This document shows positions 8,225 to 15,999 of a stretch of DNA of 64,000 nt, piece after piece. The notes beneath the pieces are model-generated. The model saw only the letters and a list, made by a program, of their open reading frames with translations, had not been told where the DNA came from and searched no databases. Numbering within the stretch: the first letter of the stretch is position 1; every line of letters begins with the position of its first letter. The position numbers were made by a program, and so were the translations under genes. Origin of the DNA: Peptococcus simiae (GTDB taxonomy: Bacteria > Bacillota > Peptococcia > Peptococcales > Peptococcaceae); NCBI RefSeq assembly GCF_046097595.1, contig NZ_JBJUVG010000002.1:186001-250000 (forward strand), in the 5' to 3' direction.

Positions 8225-9468
8225 CACTCGCGAATTTGCCCTTTACCACAAATGGTATATTTGTAACTGGTCAGGGCTTGAATTCCCATCGGACCACGAG
8301 CGTGCATTTTTTGAGTACTGATGCCGATTTCCGCCCCAAAGCCAAACTGGCTCCCATCGCTAAAGCGGCTGGAGGCATTGACATAGACACAGGCAGAGTC
8401 GATTTCATTTAAGAAGGCCTGGGCATGGCTATAGCTTTCTGTAACGATAACATCGGAATGGCCGCTGCTGTAGCGGTTAATGTGGCTCACCGCATCCGCA
8501 AAGCTATCGACCACCTTAACCGCTAAAATAAGGTCGTGGAACTCGGTTGCATAGTCATCTTCTGTAGCTGCAGCAATCTCCTTACCGTAGGTCATGGTCT
8601 GATCGCAACCACGAATCTCTACACCGGCGGTTTTCAGGGCCTCTAAGGCCATTGGCAAAAAGGCATCGGCGACATCCTTATGGACCAGGAGGGTTTCAAG
8701 CGCATTGCAAACGCCCGGCCGTTGGACCTTACCATTCATGGTGATGGCCAAAGCCTTGCTCAAGTCAGCCGGGGCATCGACATACAGGTGACAGTTCCCG
8801 GTCCCGGTTTCAATAACAGGAATGCTGGCCTGGCTAACGACACTTTTAATGAGGCCTGCTCCACCTCGGGGAATCGCCAGGTCAATCCAGTTATTCATCC
8901 GCAAGAGTTCACCAACCGCTTCGTGGGAAACATCCTCAACCAGCTGGATGGCATCTGTCGGGATACCTGTATCAGCCAGGGCCCGCTTTAGAACGGAGGC
9001 GATGGCGATATTCGAATGAATGGCAGACCGACTGCCCCGTAAAATAACAGCATTGCCACTCTTTAAGCAAAGGCCGGCTGCATCGGCTGTAACATTCGGC
9101 CGGGCCTCATAAATCATCAAGATAACCCCCAGCGGGACGGATTGCCGGGAAATTTGCAGGCCATTTTCTGTGCGCCAGGATTCTGTCACCTGACCAATGG
9201 GGTCAGGCATATCGCAGAGGTCTTTGAGCCCCTTGGCCATATCCTCAATACGGGCATCGGTCAGGAGCAGACGGTCCAGCAAGGCTTCAGACATATTCGC
9301 CTCACGCCCGGCCTGCATATCTTTATTATTTTCATTTTGTAAGTAGGCTTTTTCTAATAGCAAGGCATCTGCCATTGCGCTAAGGGCATTGTTTTTCATG
9401 ACCTGATCACTCAAGGCTAGTACCTTTGACGCTGCCTTAGCATTGCGCGCCATTTGTTCCAATGACAT
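8224..9468 (-). CDS. proA: Gamma-glutamyl phosphate reductase
   Basis: 414-aa aldehyde-dehydrogenase-fold enzyme reducing gamma-glutamyl phosphate with NADPH in proline synthesis. The catalytic Cys lies in VQRPGVCNALE, and the nucleotide-binding region includes VPLGVI and YEARPNVT. The start at ATG 9468 sits eight bases after AAGGAGG; an upstream extension of the frame to 9552 runs through the end of proB and is discarded. It follows proB by 13 bases, so kinase and reductase are made together. Confidence 0.95.
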   Translation of the reverse strand: MSLEQMARNAKAASKVLALSDQVMKNNALSAMADALLLEKAYLQNENNKDMQAGREANMSEALLDRLLLTDARIEDMAKGLKDLCDMPDPIGQVTESWRTENGLQISRQSVPLGVILMIYEARPNVTADAAGLCLKSGNAVILRGSRSAIHSNIAIASVLKRALADTGIPTDAIQLVEDVSHEAVGELLRMNNWIDLAIPRGGAGLIKSVVSQASIPVIETGTGNCHLYVDAPADLSKALAITMNGKVQRPGVCNALETLLVHKDVADAFLPMALEALKTAGVEIRGCDQTMTYGKEIAAATEDDYATEFHDLILAVKVVDSFADAVSHINRYSSGHSDVIVTESYSHAQAFLNEIDSACVYVNASSRFSDGSQFGFGAEIGISTQKMHARGPMGIQALTSYKYTICGKGQIRE

Positions 9469-9481
9469 AATTGGATCCTCC

Positions 9482-10600
9482 TTAATGGGTAAGGCCCATA
9501 TTGTCGCGGTGAATGACGACATCATAGCTGCGTCCTTCCAGAACTTGGTCAATCTCAGTCGTGTGTAGGCCTTTTATCTTGTCGATATCTGACGCAGCAT
9601 AGTTCGAAATCCCTTTGGCTATTATTTTACCATGCGTGGAAGCAATGTCCACCATATCCCCTTGTTGAAAGTCGCCTTTTACCTCAACAACACCTGCCGG
9701 TAACAAACTTTTTCCCTTCCGGGTAATGGCCTCTACAGCGCCATCATCAATGGTAATGGTCCCCAAGGGACGGGCGCCGTAAATGATCCAGCTTTTGCGA
9801 CTATGGGCCGTAACAGCCTGGGCATTAAAATAGGTCCCAACGTCCTTGCCTTCGACAATATCGTAAACCAATTGGGGTTTTTCCCCTGAAGCAATGACGA
9901 GGGGAATACCTGCGGAAGTGGCAATCTTTGCTGCCTCTATCTTTGTCTTCATCCCGCCGGTGCCTACGTAAGACCCTGCTGAGCCAGCCATTTCTTCTAA
10001 TGCTTCAGTAATGGCAGGCACCCGGTGGATTTTTTCCGCCAAGGGGTTGGTCACTGGGTTATCGGTATAAAGGCCATCGACATCCGTTAAAAGGATGACC
10101 AGGTCCGCATCGATTAAAATAGAAACCAGGGCGGCCAGGGAATCATTGTCCCCAAAGCGGATTTCATCTACAGAAACGGTATCATTTTCATTGATGACCG
10201 GGACGACATCCAATTTTAAGAGCTCATGGATGGTGTTACGGGCATTGAGAAAGCGCTGTCTGTCCGCCAAGTCATCCCGGGTCAGTAAGAGTTGGGCAGC
10301 GGTTGCCCCAAACTCGCTAAATTTTCGTTCATACAAGTGCATCAGGAGGCCTTGGCCGACAGCGGCCAAGGCTTGCTTTTCAGATAAGGTCTTGCCCCGG
10401 TGGCCTAGACGCAAGTGGCTCATGCCAATGCCGATGGCCCCCGATGAAACGAGGATACACTCAATTCCATTATGACTTAAATCCACTAGGATTTCCACTA
10501 GCTCATTAATTCGGCGCAAGTTTGGCTTCCCGCTGGCATGGATGAGGGTGCTGGTTCCGACCTTGACGACAAGCCGACGGATATGATTTGCGGTCTCCAT
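9482..10600 (-). CDS. proB: Glutamate 5-kinase with C-terminal PUA domain
   Basis: 372-aa amino-acid kinase (about residues 8-255) followed by a PUA domain (about 275-360). Motifs include VVKVGTSTL at the N-terminus, SSGAI, PVINENDTVS, FGDNDSLAALV and VGTGGMKTK. It phosphorylates glutamate in the first step of proline synthesis and is normally feedback-inhibited by proline. Start ATG 10600 lies one base after the yhbY stop; the frame extends upstream only inside yhbY. Confidence 0.95.
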   Translation of the reverse strand: METANHIRRLVVKVGTSTLIHASGKPNLRRINELVEILVDLSHNGIECILVSSGAIGIGMSHLRLGHRGKTLSEKQALAAVGQGLLMHLYERKFSEFGATAAQLLLTRDDLADRQRFLNARNTIHELLKLDVVPVINENDTVSVDEIRFGDNDSLAALVSILIDADLVILLTDVDGLYTDNPVTNPLAEKIHRVPAITEALEEMAGSAGSYVGTGGMKTKIEAAKIATSAGIPLVIASGEKPQLVYDIVEGKDVGTYFNAQAVTAHSRKSWIIYGARPLGTITIDDGAVEAITRKGKSLLPAGVVEVKGDFQQGDMVDIASTHGKIIAKGISNYAASDIDKIKGLHTTEIDQVLEGRSYDVVIHRDNMGLTH

Positions 10601-10601
10601 T

Positions 10602-10901
10602 TTATATCGCCGCCAATTGAATGACCGGGTTGTCCGGGTTCCGTTTGAATAAGACAATCTGTCGACCAATGACCTGGACAATGTCAGCACCAGTTGCCTG
10701 AGCGAGCGCCTGGGCTACCTCTTTTGTATTATCTGTAGCGTTCTTTAAAACAGTGATTTTGACGAGTTCATGGGCCTTTAAGGACTCATTTAAGTTGACC
10801 AGGGTGCCCTCTGTAATGCCGCTTTTACCGACTTGGACCTGACCCTTAAGGGCTTGTGCCATCTTACGCAGGTCGCGGATTTGATTTTTTGTTAATGCCA
10901 C
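10602..10901 (-). CDS. yhbY: CRM-domain RNA-binding protein YhbY
   Basis: 99-aa single CRS1/YhbY domain protein, a pre-50S ribosome assembly factor. The KGQVQVGKSGIT segment contains the GxxG-type RNA-binding loop, and the C-terminus carries VQVIGRQIVLFKRN. The start is GTG 10901 behind ATAGGAGGATATTCT. It is the first gene of the long operon that runs through proBA and nadD to ftsX; obgE, its frequent neighbour, is not present. Confidence 0.93.
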   Translation of the reverse strand: MALTKNQIRDLRKMAQALKGQVQVGKSGITEGTLVNLNESLKAHELVKITVLKNATDNTKEVAQALAQATGADIVQVIGRQIVLFKRNPDNPVIQLAAI

Positions 10902-10936
10902 AGAATATCCTCCTATATTTGCCTGGAATAAAATAA

Positions 10937-10959
10937 CTCCTCGGCGACAAACCGAGGAG
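10937..10959 (-). terminator. Terminator after the M23 hydrolase gene
   Basis: Perfect 8-bp stem CTCCTCGG/CCGAGGAG with a 7-base loop, directly after the M23 gene stop. The tail TTATTTTATT is T-rich but interrupted, so some read-through into yhbY is possible; no clear promoter for yhbY is seen in the remaining gap. Confidence 0.7.
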
Positions 10960-10964
10960 ATGAA

Positions 10965-12200
10965 TTAACAACCAATATAAGCTGCAGGATCTGTATGCTG
11001 ACCATTAATACGGACTTCAAAATGCAAATGGGGACCGGTACTGTCTCCTGTAGAGCCAATAAAACCAATGATATCCCCAGCATTAACATTTGCCCCTAGG
11101 CTGCTGGCAAAGCCAGACATATGGGCATAAACCGTACTAACCCCATCACCATGATCGACTACAACATAATTACCATAACTCGGATGGTACACCTGAAGAA
11201 TGATTTTCCCACTCCGGCTAGCCACAATAGGCGCCCCGGTAGGTGCTGCAATGTCCTGACCCATATGGAAGTCTGTCCCCCCAAAGGGGTAAACCCTTGG
11301 GCCGTACCGACTGCTGACGTAATGGGAAGACGGCACAGGCCAGACATAGCCCCCGGCGGAAACAGTAATAGGCGCATCCGGGATATTAGCCGGTACGGAG
11401 GTGCCTCGGGCAGCTGCAGCCTGTTGAGCTTGAATTTGAGCAGCCCGGGCACGAGCGGCTTCTGCTTCCCTTTGCTGAATGGCAACGATTTGATTGCCGA
11501 TGTCAATGCTGGCTGCATTCATGGCGGCAATGCGCTCATTTAAAGAGGCTTCTTCCGCATCCAGGTTTTTCGCCAGTTCCTGTTTTTCGGCTTCTTGCCG
11601 TTGCAGGCCGGCCTGGTGGGATTCCTGCTCAGCCTTTAGAGCTGTATAGTGGGATTTTTCCTCTTGTAAGGCAGACCTTTCAGCCTGTAAGCTCTTCTGC
11701 ATTTCAGCAATTTCACGTAATAAGTCCTGGTCCTTTTTAGCGATTAAGGACATATACTCAAACCGGGTCAGAAAGTCCGAAAAGTCTTCTGACTGGAAAA
11801 GGACTTCGATGAAGTTATTATCGCCTTTTTTATAGATTTCAACTAGACGACTGTTCAGCGTCGCTTTGCGGGCGTCAAATTCTTTTTGTTTTTCGGCGAT
11901 TTCAACTTCTTTAGCTGAAATCCGGCCTTCAGAGACGGCTAATTGGTCGGATAAAATACCAATACGCTGTTTGGTCGTTGAAATGCCTGTTTGAATGGCC
12001 TCTAGGGCCTGGGCATTACTCCGTTTATTCCCAGCGGTTTTATCTCTATCGGCTTTTGCGGCCTTTATATCTGCCTCCAAGTGCCCTTTTTTGTTTTGCA
12101 AATCCTGAACGGAACTTGCCTGGGCCGCCTGTGGCGTTAAAAGCCCTCCTGCCACGGTTAACATGAGGCAGGAGGCAATCCATTTCTTAGCTGCGTGCAT
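10965..12200 (-). CDS. Secreted coiled-coil M23 metallopeptidase (EnvC/PcsB-like murein hydrolase)
   Basis: About 411 aa. An N-terminal signal peptide (to about residue 29, AQA-SS) leads to a long Lys/Glu/Gln-rich coiled coil (about 32-255), an Ala-rich linker, and a LytM domain (about 290-410). The zinc site is complete: HMGQD, and later HLHFEV with an upstream HM. It would cut peptidoglycan outside the membrane. The coiled-coil plus LytM design is that of hydrolases controlled by FtsEX, and ftsEX lies at 3.4-5 kb. ATG 12200 is preferred, with AAGGATGG upstream; ATG 12209 is possible. Confidence 0.88.
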   Translation of the reverse strand: MHAAKKWIASCLMLTVAGGLLTPQAAQASSVQDLQNKKGHLEADIKAAKADRDKTAGNKRSNAQALEAIQTGISTTKQRIGILSDQLAVSEGRISAKEVEIAEKQKEFDARKATLNSRLVEIYKKGDNNFIEVLFQSEDFSDFLTRFEYMSLIAKKDQDLLREIAEMQKSLQAERSALQEEKSHYTALKAEQESHQAGLQRQEAEKQELAKNLDAEEASLNERIAAMNAASIDIGNQIVAIQQREAEAARARAAQIQAQQAAAARGTSVPANIPDAPITVSAGGYVWPVPSSHYVSSRYGPRVYPFGGTDFHMGQDIAAPTGAPIVASRSGKIILQVYHPSYGNYVVVDHGDGVSTVYAHMSGFASSLGANVNAGDIIGFIGSTGDSTGPHLHFEVRINGQHTDPAAYIGC

Positions 12201-12236
12201 ACCATCCATCCTTATTTATATTTATTTGTGGCGTTC

Positions 12237-12857
12237 TTACCCCTTTATAGCTAAGGCTTCTCTAGCCAATCGATCTGCATAGTCATTATATGTGTCTCCG
12301 CTATGTCCCTTGACTTTTATAAAGCGGAGTTTAAGTTTTCCTTGAACGTGCTGGGCATATTGCTGATAATCCTGAGTCAAGGGCAGGTTGGCTTTCCAAC
12401 TCCCCCTGGCCCACTCTGCAATGCCGGTGTAATCATGTACAATCACCAACTCCGAGACCCCCTGGTCCAGGGCATAGGCCATAGCCCGGTAGGCACCGGC
12501 CAGCTCACCGGCCACATTATGGAGCTTGGCATTTTCAGGATCGGTATAGGCTTCAGAGAAAGTCTTCCGGCCGGCTACCGTTAGCATCACCACACCGCAG
12601 GCATACCTGCCGGTACGGGCGTCATAGCTCCCGTCCACATAGGCAACGAACCGGTCCTCTGTCGGTTGAGGGGTAGCAGCGGCGAGCTCCTTTGAAGATG
12701 GGGTTGAGGGGGCACCCTGCATGTAGTGCTCGGCAGCCTCTTTATCTTTAAAACTTTTATATACCGCACCAGGGAAACCATGGACCTGTTTTTTGCAGTT
12801 TTCCCAGTCGGTATAAATCCCAGGGGCACGTCCTATTTTGACAGCATAATACTTAAT
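12237..12857 (-). CDS. rnhA: Ribonuclease H1 with N-terminal hybrid-binding domain (apparent ATT start)
   Basis: 206 aa. Residues 1-45 (KYYAVKIGRAPGIYTDWENC) match the RNase H1 hybrid-binding (viroplasmin-type) domain, and the C-terminal part is an RNase H catalytic domain with AYVDGSYD, the Glu of AGELAGAYRA, and D residues in VIVHDYTG and NDYADRLA. It degrades RNA in RNA-DNA hybrids. Start choice is odd: no ATG, GTG or TTG lies where the domain begins, but AGGAGG is followed eight bases later by ATT-AAG-TAT-TAT. The only in-frame alternative is GTG 12899, which lies inside a hairpin and adds an unrelated 14 residues. Confidence 0.88.
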   Translation of the reverse strand: MKYYAVKIGRAPGIYTDWENCKKQVHGFPGAVYKSFKDKEAAEHYMQGAPSTPSSKELAAATPQPTEDRFVAYVDGSYDARTGRYACGVVMLTVAGRKTFSEAYTDPENAKLHNVAGELAGAYRAMAYALDQGVSELVIVHDYTGIAEWARGSWKANLPLTQDYQQYAQHVQGKLKLRFIKVKGHSGDTYNDYADRLAREALAIKG

Positions 12858-12881
12858 TAAGGTATCCTCCTGTCTATGTAG

Positions 12882-12900
12882 TGTGCCGCAAAGCGGCACA
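12882..12900 (-). terminator. Short hairpin between ferredoxin and RNase H genes
   Basis: Perfect 8-bp arms TGTGCCGC/GCGGCACA with a 3-base loop, 21 bases after the ferredoxin stop and before the rnhA Shine-Dalgarno. There is no T-run after it, so it is more likely an mRNA-stabilising or partial-termination hairpin than a full terminator. Confidence 0.5.
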
Positions 12901-12920
12901 TCGGTGAAGCCTGACTTAAA

Positions 12921-13097
12921 TTATTCAGCATCAATACAGTCAGACGGGCAAGCTGCTGCACAGCTACCGCAGTCGATGCAAGCATCAGCGTCAACGACAC
13001 GGATCCCATCGTCATTAGCACTAATTGCGCTAACCGGGCATTCGCCTTCACATGCGCCGCAAGAAATGCAGCAATCTCCATTAATCACGTGAGCCAT
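12921..13097 (-). CDS. 2[4Fe-4S] ferredoxin
   Basis: 58-aa bacterial (clostridial-type) ferredoxin. Two cluster motifs are present: CISCGACEGEC-P at residues 10-21 and CIDCGSCAAAC-P at 40-51, each C-x2-C-x2-C-x3-C-P. It would be a low-potential electron carrier for anaerobic redox enzymes. The start at ATG 13097 follows AGAGGTG. It has its own strong promoter (13144-13172) and is followed by rnhA on the same strand after a hairpin. An extra Cys (residue 9) precedes the first motif. Confidence 0.95.
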   Translation of the reverse strand: MAHVINGDCCISCGACEGECPVSAISANDDGIRVVDADACIDCGSCAAACPSDCIDAE

Positions 13098-13143
13098 TTA
13101 AGAACACCTCTTTTCCTCTTATCGTTAACCTCCAACACCTATC

Positions 13144-13172
13144 ATTATAACAAAAGGAAGGGCACCGCTCAA
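13144..13172 (-). promoter_or_regulatory. Promoter of the ferredoxin gene
   Basis: Minus-strand -35 TTGAGC (13167-13172), 17-base spacer, -10 TATAAT (13144-13149), about 50 bases upstream of the ferredoxin ATG. Confidence 0.8.
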
Positions 13173-13184
13173 TAATAAAACTTC

Positions 13185-13318
13185 TGAGTTTAAGTTACTC
13201 CTAAGTAACCTTCCAGTGAATACTTTTTAGAAATCGCTCAACAAGGCGATTTTCCTTTTATTCATACGGATTAATGACAATGTGGTTACATCTCCCCTTC
13301 GAGGTCTTTTTATTCAAA
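13185..13318. other. Intergenic region between divergent ferredoxin and menA
   Basis: No protein gene seen. It holds a small inverted repeat (GTTACT/AGTAAC, near 13191-13206) and a weak terminator-like hairpin AAATCGC/GCGATTT followed by TTTCCTTTTA on the plus strand (about 13231-13260). A short plus-strand transcript or an operator is possible but unsupported. Confidence 0.35.
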
Positions 13319-13346
13319 TTGACATTGGGCCCGTCTATGGTACACT
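13319..13346 (+). promoter_or_regulatory. Promoter of menA
   Basis: Perfect -35 TTGACA (13319-13324), 16-base spacer, -10 TACACT (13341-13346), ahead of the GAGGTG ribosome binding site. Confidence 0.7.
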
Positions 13347-13371
13347 TTCTTTATAGAAATGAGGTGTTTTA

Positions 13372-14268
13372 GTGCGTTCTATTGATTTTTGGTGGCGAAT
13401 GATTCGCCCCCATACCCTATCAGCAAGCTTTATTCCGGTCTTTGTCGGGACGGCCCTGGCCATGCAGGAAAGTGGACGGCTAAGGGACTTGATCCTCCTG
13501 GCTATGCTGGCGGCCTCGGTGCTTATCCAAATTGCAGCGAATCTACTGAATGAGTACTTTGACTTCCATAGCGGCTTGGATACCCAGGCCTCCATCGGGA
13601 TTGGAGGGACCATCGTCCATGATGGGCTCAGCCCCTCCTTTGTCTTGCGGACGGCCTTTGTCTGCCTGGGACTAGCGGTTCTTTTAGGGCTCTACCTGGC
13701 CTGGAGTACCAGCTGGTGGCTCCTCCTTGTGGGGGCCCTCTGTGTCCTTATTGCCTTTTTATATGCCGGTGGTCCCCTGCCCCTCTCCCGGACGCCCTTT
13801 GGTGAAATTTTTGCCGGTGGGACCATGGGGGCCGGCATCACCTGTATCGCTTACTATGTCCAGCTGGGCAAGCTCACCACCCATGTCTTATGGGTAGCCT
13901 TCCCTATTTTTATTTTAATCGGACTTATTTTAACGGCTAATAATTTACGGGACCGGGTCGGGGATCAAAAGGGCGGCCGCCGGACACTGGTCATTTTGCT
14001 GGGCCATCGAAAGAGTGTTATCTTTATTGCCTGTGGCCTGGCCCTGGCCTACCTTTGGACTTTCGTCCTCCTGGGAACAGGGCACAAGTGGGTCATCCTC
14101 TTGCCCTGGCTATCTGCTTGGCGGGTCCGGAAGGTCATTGGCGGCTTTTCCCGAGAAAACCAGTCTCCTGCAGAAATGATGCCGGCTATGGCCCAGATGT
14201 CCAAATTAAACCGGGACTATGGGAGTTATTTGGCCCTGGCCTTGATTTTAGAATCCTTTCTTCCTTAA
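13372..14268 (+). CDS. menA: 1,4-dihydroxy-2-naphthoate polyprenyltransferase (UbiA family)
   Basis: 298-aa membrane protein with about eight or nine hydrophobic helices. The first Asp-rich prenyl-diphosphate site is NLLNEYFDFHSGLD (about residues 62-75) and the second is seen as NNLRDRVGDQKGGR (about 185-198). It attaches a polyprenyl chain to 1,4-dihydroxy-2-naphthoate in menaquinone synthesis at the membrane, consistent with hepS/hepT at the left edge. Start GTG 13372 is six bases after GAGGTG. The gene stands alone on the plus strand with its own promoter and a bidirectional terminator. Other UbiA-family substrates cannot be excluded from sequence alone. Confidence 0.82.
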   Translation: MRSIDFWWRMIRPHTLSASFIPVFVGTALAMQESGRLRDLILLAMLAASVLIQIAANLLNEYFDFHSGLDTQASIGIGGTIVHDGLSPSFVLRTAFVCLGLAVLLGLYLAWSTSWWLLLVGALCVLIAFLYAGGPLPLSRTPFGEIFAGGTMGAGITCIAYYVQLGKLTTHVLWVAFPIFILIGLILTANNLRDRVGDQKGGRRTLVILLGHRKSVIFIACGLALAYLWTFVLLGTGHKWVILLPWLSAWRVRKVIGGFSRENQSPAEMMPAMAQMSKLNRDYGSYLALALILESFLP

Positions 14269-14274
14269 TTTAAA

Positions 14275-14313
14275 GAAAAAATCCACCTGCACATTACAGC
14301 AGGTGGATTTTTG
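14275..14313. terminator. Bidirectional terminator between menA and fhs
   Basis: Perfect 10-bp stem ATCCACCTGC/GCAGGTGGAT (14281-14290 and 14299-14308), flanked by A-run on the left and T-run on the right, so it serves both converging genes. Confidence 0.9.
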
Positions 14314-14318
14314 TATCT

Positions 14319-15983
14319 CTAAAATAGGCCTGTTACTTCTCCTTCAGCGTTGACATCCATGCCGAGAGCTGCCGGTTCTTTCGGTAAGCCCGGCATGGTT
14401 AAGATGCTGCCACAAAGAGCGACAATAAAGCCCGCCCCGGCAGAAACATGCAGGTCTTGGATGGTGACGGTAAAGTCTTCCGGCGCCCCCAACCGGGTCG
14501 CCTCATCAGAAAAGGAGTACTGAGTCTTTGCCATGCAAATGGGCAAGTCTCCATAGCCGGCTGCGGTCAGCTGGCGGATGACTTTCTCCGCCTGGGCACT
14601 ATAAACGACAGCTCTTCCGCGGTAGATCCGGGTCACGATATCTTGAATTTTTTCTTTAATGGGCGCCTCAACAGGATAGGCAAAGGTAAATTGCCTGGGC
14701 TTATCTAAAAGAGCCAGAACGGCTTCGGCCAGCTCAGCACCGCCGGCACTGCCCTTAGCCCATACTTCTGAAAGGGCCACTTGAACCCCCCTATCCCGGC
14801 AGGCCTTGCGAATCAGGTCCAGCTCGGCCTCTGTATCTGTCGGGAAGCGGTTGATGGCCACAACAGCAGGTAGCCCGTAAACTTTCTGGATATTATCCAG
14901 ATGACGGAGCAGGTTGGGCAAACCGTCTTCAAGGGCTTCCAGATTTTCGGTTCCTAGGTCATCTTTGGCCACCCCACCATTGTACTTTAAAGCCCGAACG
15001 GTAGCGACGACAACGACAGCCGAAGGCTCTAAGCCGGCATAGCGACACTTAATATCAAAGAATTTCTCAGCGCCCAGGTCAGCCCCAAAGCCGGCCTCTG
15101 TGACAGCAATATCCCCAAAAGATAGGGCCATTTTAGTTGCAATAATGCTGTTGCAACCATGGGCAATGTTGGCGAAGGGGCCGCCATGGATAATGGCCGG
15201 TGTCCCCTCAAGGGTTTGGACCAAGTTTGGTTTCAAGGCGTCTTTTAAGAGCATCGCCATGGCCCCATGGACTTGGAGGTCCTTGGCGGATACATAGTCG
15301 CCGGCGAAATTTTCACCGATGATAATCCGTCCCAGGCGGTCTTTTAAGTCGGTCAGGTTATTAGCAAGGCAGAGAATGGCCATGACTTCCGAGGCCACCG
15401 TAATGTCAAATCCTTCTTCCCGGGGCATGCCGTTGGCTGGGCCACCGAGGCCGCAAACAATCCGGCGTAAGGCCCGGTCGTTCATATCCAGGCATCGTTT
15501 CCAGCTAATCCGCCGAGGGTCAATCCCCAGGGCATTCCCTTGGTGGATGTGGTTATCTATGGCTGCAGATAAAAGATTGTTGGCCGAGGTAATGGCATGC
15601 ATATCCCCTGTGAAATGGAGGTTGATATCTTCCATGGGGATGACCTGGGCATAGCCCCCGCCGGTTGCACCGCCTTTAATCCCAAAAACCGGGCCAAGAG
15701 AGGGTTCCCGCAAGGCAATCACCGTCCGCCGACCGGCCTTATTGAGGGCATCGCCAAGGCCAACGGTGGTCGTTGTCTTGCCTTCACCGGCCGGCGTGGG
15801 GTTAATCGCTGTAACCAGGACCAATTTTCCCTTGGTCGCCTGGTCTTTTAGGAGAGAGAGGTTCAATTTAGCCTTGTGGGGGCCGTACAGATAAAGGTCT
15901 TCTTTGGGGATATTAATCTGGTCTGCAATGGTTTCTATCGGCTGGGGTACAATGCTGTTGGCAATCTCAATATCGGTTTTCAT
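14319..15983 (-). CDS. fhs: Formate-tetrahydrofolate ligase
   Basis: 554-aa ATP-dependent enzyme that joins formate to tetrahydrofolate, giving 10-formyl-THF for purines, formyl-Met-tRNA or the methyl branch of acetogenic metabolism. The P-loop region is PTPAGEGKTTTT (about residues 63-74), followed by REPSLGPVFGIKGGA and GDMHAITSANNLL; length is typical. It follows glyS by only 16 bases without a terminator and ends at a strong terminator, so it appears to be the third gene of the T-box-controlled glyQ-glyS operon. RBS is AAAAGGTAGGG. Confidence 0.95.
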   Translation of the reverse strand: MKTDIEIANSIVPQPIETIADQINIPKEDLYLYGPHKAKLNLSLLKDQATKGKLVLVTAINPTPAGEGKTTTTVGLGDALNKAGRRTVIALREPSLGPVFGIKGGATGGGYAQVIPMEDINLHFTGDMHAITSANNLLSAAIDNHIHQGNALGIDPRRISWKRCLDMNDRALRRIVCGLGGPANGMPREEGFDITVASEVMAILCLANNLTDLKDRLGRIIIGENFAGDYVSAKDLQVHGAMAMLLKDALKPNLVQTLEGTPAIIHGGPFANIAHGCNSIIATKMALSFGDIAVTEAGFGADLGAEKFFDIKCRYAGLEPSAVVVVATVRALKYNGGVAKDDLGTENLEALEDGLPNLLRHLDNIQKVYGLPAVVAINRFPTDTEAELDLIRKACRDRGVQVALSEVWAKGSAGGAELAEAVLALLDKPRQFTFAYPVEAPIKEKIQDIVTRIYRGRAVVYSAQAEKVIRQLTAAGYGDLPICMAKTQYSFSDEATRLGAPEDFTVTIQDLHVSAGAGFIVALCGSILTMPGLPKEPAALGMDVNAEGEVTGLF

Positions 15984-15999
15984 AGATAATCCCTACCTT

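Noticed and set aside
12857..13081. 74-aa minus-strand frame over the ferredoxin gene
   Set aside because: It is an out-of-frame shadow of the ferredoxin codons; the ferredoxin frame has both cluster motifs and an RBS.
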